NCBI GenBank assembly: GCA_003820375.1
Contig: RPQH01000034.1
Coordinates: 1 to 42,745, forward strand
DNA: 42,745 nucleotides
Source of the DNA: Ignavibacteriota bacterium
GTDB lineage: Bacteria > Bacteroidota > Ignavibacteria > Tepidaquicellales > OLB5
Direction: 5' to 3'
Position 1 is the stretch's first letter; every line of letters begins with the position of its first letter. The notes under the pieces are model-generated. The model was not told the origin of the DNA and searched no databases. It saw nothing but the letters and a program-made list of their open reading frames with translations. The position numbers and the translations under genes were made by a program. Of the stretch, positions 1-9,430 are shown piece by piece.

Positions 1-1
1 C

Positions 2-223
2 CCGAAGACAATTATCAATTTTCAATTACCAATGAGCAATTTTGTAAAGCTTATTGTGTATGATGTGCTTGGTAAAGAGGTGGCTGTTCTTGTGAATGAA
101 CAATTAAAACACGGAACGTATGAGGTAGAATGGAATGCAAGTAATTATCCGAGCGGAGTATATTTTTATAAAATTGTAGCAGGTGATTATTCTGAAACAA
201 AACGAATGGCTTTAGTAAAATAG
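2..223 (+). CDS. C-terminal fragment of a T9SS-sorted secreted protein (5' end outside window)
   Basis: The frame is open from base 2, before the first ATG at 32, and reads PKTIINFQLP MSNFVKL, matching the middle of the sorting domains of the four neighbours. This is therefore the tail of a larger gene and not a 63-residue protein. Visible marks of a type A T9SS C-terminal domain are the VYDVLGKEVAVLVNE strand, the YPSGVYFYK strand and the final ETKRMALVK. In this family the domain is recognised by the Por secretion machinery in the outer membrane and is usually removed on export. Nothing can be said about the passenger domain. It lies 58 bases upstream of the next gene in the same direction and probably belongs to the same array. 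Confidence 0.85.
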   Translation, partial: PKTIINFQLPMSNFVKLIVYDVLGKEVAVLVNEQLKHGTYEVEWNASNYPSGVYFYKIVAGDYSETKRMALVK

Positions 224-281
224 CATGACAAAAAATATAATATACGTTTAATTGCAAATTTAAAAAAACTATAATAAAAAA

Positions 282-2327
282 ATGAAAAATTTAATTTACA
301 AAAATATTGGATTTTTCTTGGTTTTTTTTGTTTTGAATACTTTAATAATTCGAAATTGTATGAGCCAGTGGGTCCCAACTAACGGACCGTATGGAGGAAT
401 TGTTTTATCACTTGCCGTTAGTGGAAATAGTATTTTTGCCGGCACAAGAACTAATGGAGGAAGCAATGGAGTATATCTTTCTACAAACAGCGGTACGAAT
501 TGGTCTCTGACTGCTTTGAATAATAAATACATTTATTCCCTTGCCATCAACGGAAATAATATTTTTGCAGGGACATATTTTGAAGGGGTCTATCTTTCTG
601 TTAATAATGGAATGAGTTGGACTCAAACTTCTTTAAATAATAAAAATATATATTCTATTGCTATTAATGGGAATTATATTTTTGCAGGGACAGATAGTAA
701 CGGAGTATATGTCTCTACTAATAACGGAACAACCTGGGCACAAACTTCTTTGAATAATCAATTTGTTTATTCACTTGCCGTCAGCGGAAATAATGTATTT
801 GCGGGGACATCCACAGCAGGGGCTTATATTTCCACAAATAACGGCGCTAGTTGGACTCAAACCTCTTTGAATAATGAATTTGTTAATTGTTTTGCCATCA
901 ACGGAACTAACATTTTTGCAGGGACTGATAATGGCATCTTTTTAACCACTAATAACGGAACTACCTGGACTCAAACAACTATGAATAATCGTTCTGTTCT
1001 TTCAATTTCTATAAGTGGAAATATGATTTTTGCAGGAACATGGATGGATGGAGTCATTCTCTCTACGAATAATGGCATGTCCTGGACTCAAACATCTTTG
1101 AATTATACATCAGTTTATTCACTTGCAATACTCAATAATAAGGTTTTTGCGGGATCCTGGTTCTATGGTGTTTATCTCTCATCGAATAACGGTAATAATT
1201 GGACACAAACTCCTTTTAATAATCAATGGATTCATGCCATTGCTGCAATAGGTAATAATTTGTTTGCAGGAGGATATGGAACCGGTGTTTACCTCTCCAC
1301 TAATAACGGAAATGACTGGACTCAGACTGCATTGAATACTCATTACATAATGACTCTTATGTCATTCGGAAATAATATTTATGCAGGGACTTTGGATAGC
1401 GGAGTTTACCTCTCCACTAATAACGGTTCGAGCTGGACTCACTCCGATTTGAATAACATAGAAATTTATTTCTTTGCCTTAAGCGGAACTAATATTTTCG
1501 CAGCATGTAATGCACCGGGCGGGGTTTTCAAATCAACAAATAACGGAGCAAACTGGATTCAATCCGGTTTAAACAATAGAACTGTTTTCGCTCTTGTTGT
1601 CAGCGGCAATAATATTTTTGCAGGGACTTTGGATAGCGGAGTCTATCTTTCATCAAACAACGGCATGAATTGGGCTCAAACTACTTTAAATAATCAGTCT
1701 ATATATTCCCTTGCGGTGATTGGAGATAATATTTTTGCGGGAACTACAAGTAATGGCGTATTTCTTTCAACTAATAACGGTGTCAACTGGATTCAATCCG
1801 GTTTAAATAATCAGACTGTCCGATGTCTTACAACATTTGGAAATATTATTTTTGCGGGGACGACAATATTAAATAATGGCATATTTCTTTCTACAAATAA
1901 CGGTGCAACTTGGATAAGTAAGAATCAGGGATTCAACATTATTCCCTGGGTTTATTCAATATTAATTGCAAATAATTACATATTCGTAGGAACGGGTAAT
2001 TCTATTTATCGTCGTAGTTTACAGGAAATTATCGGAATAAAACAAATTTCCGAAAATATCGCTTCATCATTTTCATTATCACAAAATTATCCAAATCCAT
2101 TCAACCCAAAGACAATTATCAATTTCCAATTACCAATGAGCAATTATGTAAAACTTATTGTGTATGATGTGACAGGAAGAGAAGTTACAACTCTTGTCAA
2201 TGAACAATTAAAGCCCGGTACATATGAGGTTGATTGGGATGCATCTGATTATCCAAGCGGAGTATATTTTTATAAATTGCAAACAAAAAGTTTTAGCGAA
2301 ACAAAAAGGATGATACTTATTAAATAA
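282..2327 (+). CDS. Secreted 14-repeat beta-propeller-like protein with T9SS sorting domain
   Basis: The 681-residue product has a hydrophobic N-terminal signal (about residues 1-28, ending near NCMSQW). About 14 repeats of roughly 40 residues follow, each of the form NNIFAGT..GVYLSTNNG..W followed by a TQTSLNN linker (residues 45-590). This resembles the BNR/YCF48-like blades annotated as photosystem II stability factor-like domains, and fourteen blades would make two seven-bladed propellers (inference). The last 80 residues carry LSQNYPNPFNP, VYDVTGREVTTLVNE and YPSGVYFYK, a T9SS sorting domain. The product is expected at the cell surface or released. No catalytic residues are visible; a binding or adhesion role is a guess. 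The blades are similar in DNA sequence as well, so copy number could change by recombination. Confidence 0.9.
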   Translation: MKNLIYKNIGFFLVFFVLNTLIIRNCMSQWVPTNGPYGGIVLSLAVSGNSIFAGTRTNGGSNGVYLSTNSGTNWSLTALNNKYIYSLAINGNNIFAGTYFEGVYLSVNNGMSWTQTSLNNKNIYSIAINGNYIFAGTDSNGVYVSTNNGTTWAQTSLNNQFVYSLAVSGNNVFAGTSTAGAYISTNNGASWTQTSLNNEFVNCFAINGTNIFAGTDNGIFLTTNNGTTWTQTTMNNRSVLSISISGNMIFAGTWMDGVILSTNNGMSWTQTSLNYTSVYSLAILNNKVFAGSWFYGVYLSSNNGNNWTQTPFNNQWIHAIAAIGNNLFAGGYGTGVYLSTNNGNDWTQTALNTHYIMTLMSFGNNIYAGTLDSGVYLSTNNGSSWTHSDLNNIEIYFFALSGTNIFAACNAPGGVFKSTNNGANWIQSGLNNRTVFALVVSGNNIFAGTLDSGVYLSSNNGMNWAQTTLNNQSIYSLAVIGDNIFAGTTSNGVFLSTNNGVNWIQSGLNNQTVRCLTTFGNIIFAGTTILNNGIFLSTNNGATWISKNQGFNIIPWVYSILIANNYIFVGTGNSIYRRSLQEIIGIKQISENIASSFSLSQNYPNPFNPKTIINFQLPMSNYVKLIVYDVTGREVTTLVNEQLKPGTYEVDWDASDYPSGVYFYKLQTKSFSETKRMILIK

Positions 2328-2367
2328 ACTTTTTTTCTTTTATTGAAATAATCTAACTACTAATACT

Positions 2368-4476
2368 ATGAATAAAAAATTACTGATTATAATTATAACT
2401 TTACTTTCATGTTATACATTTAATAACAAAGAATTTTTATCCCAGTGGGTACCATCTAATGGTCCATGGAGCGGCAAAGTAAACGGTTTTATCTCATCTG
2501 GTACAAATCTGTTTGCAGGAACTAACGGAGATTGTATCTTCAACTCTACAAATAATGGAGTCAGTTGGAGCAAATTAAACTCTCCCGGTGTGACAAATAA
2601 TAATGTTAAGTGTTTTATCAAAACAGGCAACAATGTTTTTGCCGGAACTGAAAACGGAGTTTTTTTAACAACCAACAATGGGACTACCTGGTATGGTGTT
2701 AACTCCGGAATTTCTAATGTTTCAGTCAACACTTTTGCCGCTTTAAATACCAATATATTTATTGGCACAAACAGCGGAGTATATGTAACTACTAACAATG
2801 GGAATTACTGGAATTATTCCAGCTATGGGATATCAAGTTATATTATCAATTCAATGGCTGTATTGGGAACAAATGTATATGCAGCTACAAGCAGCGGAGT
2901 GTATAAGTCAACTGATAACGGCGGCTCATGGTCCCCTGTTAATGCCGGTTTGATAAATCAGAATGTAAACTCCCTGTTAGTTTATGGCTCAAATTTGTTT
3001 GCAGGTACAGTTAATATTTCAAACACTGAAAGCGTTTATAAATCTTCAGACCATGGAAATTCCTGGCTGCCGGCGGGTTTGCTTAACTTAAATGTAACAT
3101 CTTTAGTGAGCAGTACCGGCTATCTTTATGCAGGAACAACCACAGGTGTTTACAGGTCATCCAATAACGGCACAAACTGGTCCTCTGAATTAGGTTTGCT
3201 TACCTTGCAGATAATTTCACTCTATAATACAGGCACAAGTATTTGTGCAGGCACCCCCTTTGGAATGTACATATCCACTGATGGCGGGACAGCATGGAAT
3301 GCAACCGGATACAAGCATAATGAAATTCTTTCTATGGCAGCTAATAATTCAAAATTATATGCATTGACACTGAATAGTGCTTATCTTTCTTCTAATAATG
3401 GAAATAGCTGGAAATTGATTGACAATAATACTGTAACCGGGATTTATGATGGAGATATTACTGCGGCAGGAACTACTGTATTTAGATCATATAATCGTTA
3501 TAATCCTAATTATGCATATGTTTCCAGAACAACAAATGATGGTCTTAACTGGATAGATGTATCAGGAGGTTTTACAAACAGACATATAAATTGTATTAAA
3601 GCCGAATCAGATTCTGCAGTGTATATTGGCTTTAACTATAGAAGTGGTTATCCCGGAATCTGGAAATTGGGATTGGGAGGAGTAGGAAGTACTACGGGAT
3701 TAGAGAATCAATCTGTAACAGATATTGCCTTAAAAGACAGCATGGTATTTGCTGCAACAGAAAATGATATCTACCGCTCTACAAATGGAGGAGAAAACTG
3801 GACAAGTATAGGACATTCGGGCAATTATTTAGCCGTTTTAGATGAAAATATTTACAGTACTGTTTCAACCGGGGGAGTCTTTCGTTCAACTAATAATGGC
3901 TTGAATTGGATTAATATCGGCTTACAGGGGAAGGAAACCCAACACATTGCTGCTGAAGACAACGCTGTTATTGTGGGAACACATGACAACGGATTTTATG
4001 CTACTACCAACAATGGAATTATTTGGTTTTCTAAAAATCAGGGTCTGGATAGCATTCCCGTTAACATTCGCAGTATTGTTATTAATGACAATATGGTCTT
4101 TTCCGCTATAGATAACATTTCAGTATGGAAACGAAGTCTGTATGATTTTATTGGTGTGCAAAATATTTCAAATGAAGTGCCTTCGGAATTTAAATTATCT
4201 CAAAACTATCCAAATCCTTTTAATCCTTCGACAAAGATAAAATTTGAGATTCCCCTCTCGAGAGGGGTGTCCGGCTCTGCCGGACGGGGTGTGTTCGTAA
4301 AGCTCATTATATATGATGTGCTCGGCAAAGAAGTTGCTGCTCTCATAAATGAAAAACTTTCTCCCGGAACATATGAGGTTGATTGGAACGCATCTGATTA
4401 TCCAAGCGGAGTGTATTTCTACAGATTAATTACGGAAAGCTTTAGTGAAACTAAAAGGATGGTACTGATAAAGTAA
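2368..4476 (+). CDS. Secreted 14-repeat beta-propeller-like protein with T9SS sorting domain and embedded repeat element
   Basis: The 702-residue paralogue of the preceding gene starts 40 bases after it. It has a signal peptide (about 1-26), then roughly 14 more diverged blades (SNLFAGT..GVYKSTNNG..W type, residues 45-585), with two blades around residues 370-440 strongly changed. The C-terminal domain (LSQNYPNPFNPSTKIKFEIP ... FVKLIIYDVLGKEV ... YPSGVYFYRL) is a T9SS signal. About 12 extra residues, SRGVSGSAGRGV, sit between the EIP and FVKL strands; they are encoded by a palindromic repeat element at 4249-4296. The insert keeps the frame, and the downstream part of the domain is intact, so export may still work. 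Function of the propeller is unknown. Confidence 0.9.
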   Translation: MNKKLLIIIITLLSCYTFNNKEFLSQWVPSNGPWSGKVNGFISSGTNLFAGTNGDCIFNSTNNGVSWSKLNSPGVTNNNVKCFIKTGNNVFAGTENGVFLTTNNGTTWYGVNSGISNVSVNTFAALNTNIFIGTNSGVYVTTNNGNYWNYSSYGISSYIINSMAVLGTNVYAATSSGVYKSTDNGGSWSPVNAGLINQNVNSLLVYGSNLFAGTVNISNTESVYKSSDHGNSWLPAGLLNLNVTSLVSSTGYLYAGTTTGVYRSSNNGTNWSSELGLLTLQIISLYNTGTSICAGTPFGMYISTDGGTAWNATGYKHNEILSMAANNSKLYALTLNSAYLSSNNGNSWKLIDNNTVTGIYDGDITAAGTTVFRSYNRYNPNYAYVSRTTNDGLNWIDVSGGFTNRHINCIKAESDSAVYIGFNYRSGYPGIWKLGLGGVGSTTGLENQSVTDIALKDSMVFAATENDIYRSTNGGENWTSIGHSGNYLAVLDENIYSTVSTGGVFRSTNNGLNWINIGLQGKETQHIAAEDNAVIVGTHDNGFYATTNNGIIWFSKNQGLDSIPVNIRSIVINDNMVFSAIDNISVWKRSLYDFIGVQNISNEVPSEFKLSQNYPNPFNPSTKIKFEIPLSRGVSGSAGRGVFVKLIIYDVLGKEVAALINEKLSPGTYEVDWNASDYPSGVYFYRLITESFSETKRMVLIK
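4249..4296 (+). repeat. Palindromic repeat element inserted in frame in a coding sequence
   Basis: Two adjacent hairpins can be read: CCCCTCTCGAGAGGGG (4252-4267, perfect palindrome) and GTCCGGCTCTGCCGGAC (4269-4285), followed by GGGGTGTGTT. The paralogous sorting domains lack this DNA at the same position. A relative with the same ends but a different middle lies in reverse orientation at 34941-35009, inside an intergenic repeat. It is therefore a mobile or recombining short element rather than part of the ancestral gene. Confidence 0.8.
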
Positions 4477-4481
4477 TAAAA

Positions 4482-4504
4482 TCTGAATAAATATTTTATT
4501 CAGA
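4482..4504 (+). terminator. AT-rich hairpin after a T9SS gene, possible weak terminator
   Basis: TCTGAATAAA (4482-4491) pairs with TTTATTCAGA (4495-4504) around a three-base loop, six bases after the stop codon. The stem is AT-rich and no T-run follows, so it may only be an mRNA 3'-end stabiliser or a weak terminator. Confidence 0.35.
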
Positions 4505-4531
4505 AATAAATTATAATCTAAAGGCAAAAAA

Positions 4532-5572
4532 ATGAAAAAGAGATTAATTTTACTTTTTGTTTTTTCTTTCAGCTTATTTGTAACATCTTACAGCAATGAG
4601 CATAAAGGTACAGCCGGAATAATGGCCGAAACAAATTCCGGAGTTTCAATCAAGTCTTCAAGAATGGAGTATCCTGTACAGCTTCTTCCGGGCCAGAGCT
4701 TTTCGGGTTGGTATTATTACTGGTCTAACAGCGGAGCAATATCAGCAAACTTGCAAATTTCACCGGCTGTAAACTGGCTGATTATTACTCCTTCATCATT
4801 TACTTCAAACGGCTGCAGTGATATAAAGGCGGTAAATTACACATTCATTGCACCCGCTGCTCCGGGTACTTATTCAACAAGTATTATAGACCTCAATAAT
4901 AATTGGGAGGCAACAAATGTAACACTTACCGTTACAAACAGTCCGACATTAAACAGATACGATTCAACCGTCTCAGCACCATCAGGCCAAACAGCAAACA
5001 GGTATCACGTAAGCTCATATATGCCGATAACAAACTTAGGGTGCAACTATAATTATTTTCCGGGCAGCCAGTGTCAAACAATCCATACTCTTCATCCGGC
5101 AGTAACATGGCTGAATATTAATCCAAATAATTTTTTAGTAAATCAAAACTCGTCGGTAACGGCAGTGAAGTCATTTAATTATAATACAGCGGGAATTTAT
5201 CATACACTTGAGTGTCGTACAAAGCAATGGTTTTCAAACCCAGTTTATATTTACTGGACATTTAATGTGGGCGCAATATCAGTACAAAATTTAGGACAGG
5301 AAATCCCGGAGGAATATTCATTATCACAAAATTATCCAAATCCATTCAACCCAAAGACAATTATCAATTTCCAATTACCAATGAGCAATGATGTAAAGCT
5401 TATTGTGTATGATGTGCTTGGCAAAGAGGTGGCTGTTCTTGTGAATGAACAATTAAAGCCCGGAACATATGAGGTTGAATGGAATGCATCGGATTATCCA
5501 AGCGGTGTGTATTTTTATAAATTGACAACGGGTGACTTTGTTGAGACGAAGAAGATGATGTTGGTGAAGTAA
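4532..5572 (+). CDS. Secreted protein with two BACON/Ig-like domains and T9SS sorting domain
   Basis: The 346-residue product starts with a clear signal peptide (MKKRLILLFVFSFSLFVTSYS). Two related domains follow: about residues 35-140 (with PAVNWLIITPSSF and APGTYSTSI) and 145-250 (with PAVTWLNINPNNF and TAGIYHTL). The W-x-x-I-x-P-x-x-F plus G-x-Y pattern recalls BACON or other immunoglobulin-like beta-sandwich domains; that identity is tentative. The final 80 residues are a T9SS signal almost identical to those of its neighbours (LSQNYPNPFNP, YDVLGKEVAVLVNE, YPSGVYFYKL). Surface or released protein, function unknown. It starts 55 bases after the preceding gene. Confidence 0.88.
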   Translation: MKKRLILLFVFSFSLFVTSYSNEHKGTAGIMAETNSGVSIKSSRMEYPVQLLPGQSFSGWYYYWSNSGAISANLQISPAVNWLIITPSSFTSNGCSDIKAVNYTFIAPAAPGTYSTSIIDLNNNWEATNVTLTVTNSPTLNRYDSTVSAPSGQTANRYHVSSYMPITNLGCNYNYFPGSQCQTIHTLHPAVTWLNINPNNFLVNQNSSVTAVKSFNYNTAGIYHTLECRTKQWFSNPVYIYWTFNVGAISVQNLGQEIPEEYSLSQNYPNPFNPKTIINFQLPMSNDVKLIVYDVLGKEVAVLVNEQLKPGTYEVEWNASDYPSGVYFYKLTTGDFVETKKMMLVK

Positions 5573-5647
5573 TTTGAACACGGCATATCACTTCTGCTAA
5601 GTACAGAACTGACTGCCTTAATTTTTTAAATTAAATAATTAAAATAT

Positions 5648-6907
5648 ATGAAAAAAATAATTTACACATTAATGTTTTTAGCGTTTGTTAGTATGGCAAA
5701 TGCACAGTGGTCGGAACAAACATCAGGATTAACAACAACCTTATATTCTGTTTCAGCAGTAGATAACGATGTTGTCTGGATATGTGGTGCTGGTGGAAAA
5801 GTTCTTAGAACTATTAATGGCGGAACAAACTGGAATTTAACAGTTTCTCCAAACTCTTCATTGGATTTGTATAATATTTGGGGAGTTGATGCAAATATTG
5901 CATATGTTACCGGTTCAAGCTCAACAACGTATGTTTATAGAACAGCGAATGGCGGTGGTAGCTGGACACAAATATTCTCTCAGGTTGGCGGATTTATTAA
6001 TGCAATTCATGGAGTCAGTTTGAATGAACCTGAACAAATGATAATGTATGGAGACCCGGTAGGAGGAAGATGGTCTATTTGGATTAATAATCCTGGAGGT
6101 TGGGATTCAACAGGCTTTTATCTTCCTCAAACCGGAACAGAAACGGGATATAATAATGCAATGTTTGCTATTCGCGGACCTCAGTCGAATACAAAAATCT
6201 GGTTTGGGACAAATAATACAAGAATATATAAATGGACTTTAAGTACTGGTTGGATTTCCCAGCCAACACCTGGACAAGTAAATAGTCTTGCGATTGTATT
6301 TCCTGAAGAAATGATTGGTTTTGGAGGGGGCAGTACCGGTTTGCTGCATACTTCAAATGGAGGCTCAATCTGGTCAGATTTACCCGGTATTCCCGGAAGC
6401 GGAAGTATAAACGGTCTCGCATATGGTAATAGTATAGGAGAATTGTTTTTAAGTAGAGGAACATCAATTTATAGAACAACCAGTTTCGGTGTCAATTGGG
6501 CAGTTGAGACGACTCAAACAGGAACCTATACTCATTTACAAAAGGCAAGAACCGGCTATAATTTGTGGGCAATAAGAAACAACGGTGGAATTTCAAAATA
6601 TACTGCACCTATTGGTATAAAATCAATCAGCAGTGAAGTACCACAATCATTTTCATTATCACAAAACTATCCTAATCCATTCAACCCGAAGACAATTATC
6701 AATTTTCAATTACCAATGAGCAATTTTGTAAAGCTTATTGTGTATGATATGATGGGTAGAGAAGTTACAACTCTTGTAAATGAAAAATTAAACCCCGGCA
6801 CATATGAGGTTGATTGGAATGCAATTAATTATCCAAGCGGAGTGTATTTTTACAAATTACAAACAGAAAGCTTTAGTGAAACAAAAAAAATGGTTTTGGT
6901 AAAATAA
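5648..6907 (+). CDS. Secreted YCF48-like propeller protein with T9SS sorting domain
   Basis: The 419-residue product has a signal peptide (MKKIIYTLMFLAFVSMANAQ). The body is of the kind seen in YCF48/BNR-like propellers: WSEQTSGLTTTLYSVSAVD, the strand VVWICGAGGKVLRTINGG, and later blades with TANGGGSW, TSNGGSIW and RTTSFGVNW. Blades are fewer and longer than in the two large paralogues (roughly six to seven in residues 20-330). The C-terminal domain contains LSQNYPNPFNPKT, YDMMGREVTTLVNE and YPSGVYFYKL. Such proteins are abundant in Ignavibacteria; the ligand is unknown. It stands 75 bases after the preceding gene and 49 before the next, all on one strand. Confidence 0.9.
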   Translation: MKKIIYTLMFLAFVSMANAQWSEQTSGLTTTLYSVSAVDNDVVWICGAGGKVLRTINGGTNWNLTVSPNSSLDLYNIWGVDANIAYVTGSSSTTYVYRTANGGGSWTQIFSQVGGFINAIHGVSLNEPEQMIMYGDPVGGRWSIWINNPGGWDSTGFYLPQTGTETGYNNAMFAIRGPQSNTKIWFGTNNTRIYKWTLSTGWISQPTPGQVNSLAIVFPEEMIGFGGGSTGLLHTSNGGSIWSDLPGIPGSGSINGLAYGNSIGELFLSRGTSIYRTTSFGVNWAVETTQTGTYTHLQKARTGYNLWAIRNNGGISKYTAPIGIKSISSEVPQSFSLSQNYPNPFNPKTIINFQLPMSNFVKLIVYDMMGREVTTLVNEKLNPGTYEVDWNAINYPSGVYFYKLQTESFSETKKMVLVK

Positions 6908-6956
6908 CATCAAATTTAAAAAGATTATTTCTTAATTAAAAATAGAAGATAAAGCT

Positions 6957-8255
6957 ATGAAAAAAACTCTATTCATTTTATTGTTATTTGGATTTGTAAA
7001 AATATCTATCGCAGGATGGGCGTTTGTTAATATGGGTACAACCAATGATTTTACTGATATTTGTCTGTCAAATGCCCAGACTTTCTATGCAACAACAATA
7101 AATCCGGCAAATTACACTGGAGTATTCTATAAATCCACTAACGGAGGAACAAACTGGTTCCAATTGCCATTACCATCCGGCTTTATGGCACCTTATACAT
7201 GCCATATTGGATCAGACGGTTTAGTGGGATTTGTTGTCGGAACCTCAATAATTAAAACATCCAACGGTGGTGTAAACTGGATTCCGGCATATACTCCAAC
7301 AGATACAGTCATTTTCTTTGGAGCTGATTTAAGCAGTGGTAGTCCAAAAGCTTTTTGGGCTGTAGGAAATAGGATGATATTCCAATCAAGTGAACCGGTA
7401 ATTGTACGATGTCCAAGCTTTTTTTCAAGCAATGCTTATACAAGAATGACCTTGCCTTCCGGAATGTCAAGTTATGAACTGACCTCTGTAGCAGCAATTG
7501 ACAGCAACGGTTGTTTAATCGGAGTAAATAGAGGTGCCAGTCCGGGTTTGATTTTAAGAACTACAGATAGAGGAAATAACTGGGCAACAATAACAATGCC
7601 TGCCGGAATTAGTATTTGGTCAATTGATTTGGACGGTGGCGGTGGCGGCTTTGCTGCAGGCGGAAATAATGATATCGCTCATATATACTGGACAGCAAAT
7701 TGGGGCGCGACTTGGTCTTTGGTTTATTCGGCAAATATCGGACATATTAAAGGTTTGCATTATTATGGCGCTTTCGGTTCTTTTGCGGTCGGACACAGTG
7801 GTTCGATATTAAGAAATACCGGAAGTGAAAGCCCATGGACATTACAAAATTCCGGAGTAATGTCACAGTTAAATGCTATATCTGTTTTAAATTCAAATGA
7901 AAACATTATATATGCAGTTGGTGATAACGGAATAATGCTGAAGACCGATAATGGCGGAATTGGTATTCAAAAAATATCAACTGAAATACCCAATAAATTT
8001 TCATTATCGCAAAACTATCCTAATCCATTCAATCCGAAGACAATTATCAATTTTCAATTACCAATGAGCAATTATGTAAAACTATATATATATGATGCAC
8101 TTGGTCGTGAGATAGGAACGCTTGTCAATGAGCAGCTAAAAGCAGGAACATATCAGGTTGACTGGCAGGCGGATAGTTATGCTAGCGGTGTGTATTATTA
8201 TAAATTGATAACCGATGGGTTTAGTGAAACAAAAAAAATGATTTTAATAAAGTAA
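6957..8255 (+). CDS. Secreted YCF48-like propeller protein with T9SS sorting domain
   Basis: The 432-residue product opens with a signal peptide (MKKTLFILLLFGFVKISIAG). Propeller-type blades include KSTNGGTNWF, KTSNGGVNWI, RTTDRGNNWA and a late AVGDNGIMLKTDNGG (residues 25-330). The C-terminal T9SS domain is more diverged than its neighbours (VKLYIYDALGREIGTLVNE, SYASGVYYYKL), although its front half is identical at the DNA level. It is the last member of the T9SS array; the next gene encodes a lipoprotein. No enzymatic motif is visible. Confidence 0.9.
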   Translation: MKKTLFILLLFGFVKISIAGWAFVNMGTTNDFTDICLSNAQTFYATTINPANYTGVFYKSTNGGTNWFQLPLPSGFMAPYTCHIGSDGLVGFVVGTSIIKTSNGGVNWIPAYTPTDTVIFFGADLSSGSPKAFWAVGNRMIFQSSEPVIVRCPSFFSSNAYTRMTLPSGMSSYELTSVAAIDSNGCLIGVNRGASPGLILRTTDRGNNWATITMPAGISIWSIDLDGGGGGFAAGGNNDIAHIYWTANWGATWSLVYSANIGHIKGLHYYGAFGSFAVGHSGSILRNTGSESPWTLQNSGVMSQLNAISVLNSNENIIYAVGDNGIMLKTDNGGIGIQKISTEIPNKFSLSQNYPNPFNPKTIINFQLPMSNYVKLYIYDALGREIGTLVNEQLKAGTYQVDWQADSYASGVYYYKLITDGFSETKKMILIK

Positions 8256-8302
8256 AAAAATATTACAACTAAATTATATTCTTAATTTAATATAGAGAAA
8301 AA

Positions 8303-9328
8303 ATGAAAAATATTACAATCTATTTAATATTATTATTTACCGCTGTCTTTCTATATTCCTGTAAGATTAACGTAAGTGATAACGGTGATGATGGCGGAAA
8401 CAATAATAATAATAATAATGAAATAACTATGTATGACCCGTTTCCAAATAATGGGTCTATAGATGTCTCGCTTACTCCGGACTTATATTGGAGTGTTATG
8501 TCATACGGCCTCAATCTTACTTATGATATTTATATAGACACTTTAACTCCTCCTTCAAGAGTAGATGGGCATGCATTTACTAATTCTTACCATGTTACAA
8601 CGCCTCTTAAAGGCAGCAGAACTTATTATTGGCAGGTAAAAACGTTCGTTAACGGCAATAATTATTCAAGTGAAGTATGGAGATTTACAACAATAGCCGG
8701 CGGTTCTCAATCTGACTCGCTCATTGCATATTATCCGTTCAATGGTAATGCAAATGACGAAAGCGGCAATAATCATAATGGGCAGGTTAATAATGCAAGT
8801 CTTACATATGACAGGTTTGGCAGTTTCAATAAAGCATATAACTTCAATGGGTCATACTCTAATATATTAGTAACAACCAGCAACCCGTTAAATTTTGTAA
8901 ATAAGCTTACTATTTCTGCCTGGGTTAATTTTTACAGTTTAGCTAATTCAGGTACATTAATTTCAAAGGGATTGGGTTCAGATGGATACCGCCTGTACTA
9001 TAATTCAATCACTAACACATTGGATTTCCAGCTCGGTTTTTCAAATAGCACTCAAACAACGATTAGTGTTAATACATCATTCCAGGTCAATCAATGGTAT
9101 CATGTTGCAGCTACATACAATGGCAGCGAAATGAAAGTGTATTGGAACGGGCAGCTAAACAATACTGTCGCTGCAGCGGGTTCAATTAATAATAATAATG
9201 AAAACCTGCTCTTTGGAACCGGTTCTTCGGGATACTATCATAACGGCAATCTTGATGATATACGGTTGTTTAATATGGCTTTAAGCGATAGCGATATTCA
9301 GCTGCTTTACCATGAAGGCGGATGGTAA
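8303..9328 (+). CDS. LamG-domain surface lipoprotein
   Basis: The 341-residue product has a lipoprotein signal ending in LYSC (Cys20) and an Asn-rich spacer (GGNNNNNNNE) encoded by an AAT microsatellite near 8401-8421. An Ig/fibronectin-like domain follows (about 42-128: DPFPNNGSIDVSLTPDLYWS ... YYWQVKTF). The C-terminal half (about 134-341) is a concanavalin A-like LamG_3 fold: LIAYYPFNGNANDESGNNHNG, ISAWVNFYS, QWYHVAATYNGSEMKVYWNG, GNLDDIRLFNMALSD. These domains usually bind carbohydrate or protein. It lacks a T9SS sorting domain and is expected to be anchored by lipid, probably at the outer membrane. Confidence 0.85.
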   Translation: MKNITIYLILLFTAVFLYSCKINVSDNGDDGGNNNNNNNEITMYDPFPNNGSIDVSLTPDLYWSVMSYGLNLTYDIYIDTLTPPSRVDGHAFTNSYHVTTPLKGSRTYYWQVKTFVNGNNYSSEVWRFTTIAGGSQSDSLIAYYPFNGNANDESGNNHNGQVNNASLTYDRFGSFNKAYNFNGSYSNILVTTSNPLNFVNKLTISAWVNFYSLANSGTLISKGLGSDGYRLYYNSITNTLDFQLGFSNSTQTTISVNTSFQVNQWYHVAATYNGSEMKVYWNGQLNNTVAAAGSINNNNENLLFGTGSSGYYHNGNLDDIRLFNMALSDSDIQLLYHEGGW

Positions 9329-9430
9329 ATCTATAATGATTTATTTGCCTGATAATATGTATAGTCATATTATAATAATAGATAATAAAATTTGTAAGTT
9401 TTAAAATAAATACATTAGTAGGGAAAAATT

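Noticed and set aside
32..223. A complete 63-residue protein starting at ATG 32
   Set aside because: The frame is open upstream to the window edge and the residues before the ATG match the interior of the neighbours' sorting domains, so it is the tail of a longer gene.
282..2327. Tandem DNA repeat or CRISPR-like array from the 120-bp periodicity
   Set aside because: The period is the propeller blade of an intact protein, with codon-level variation.
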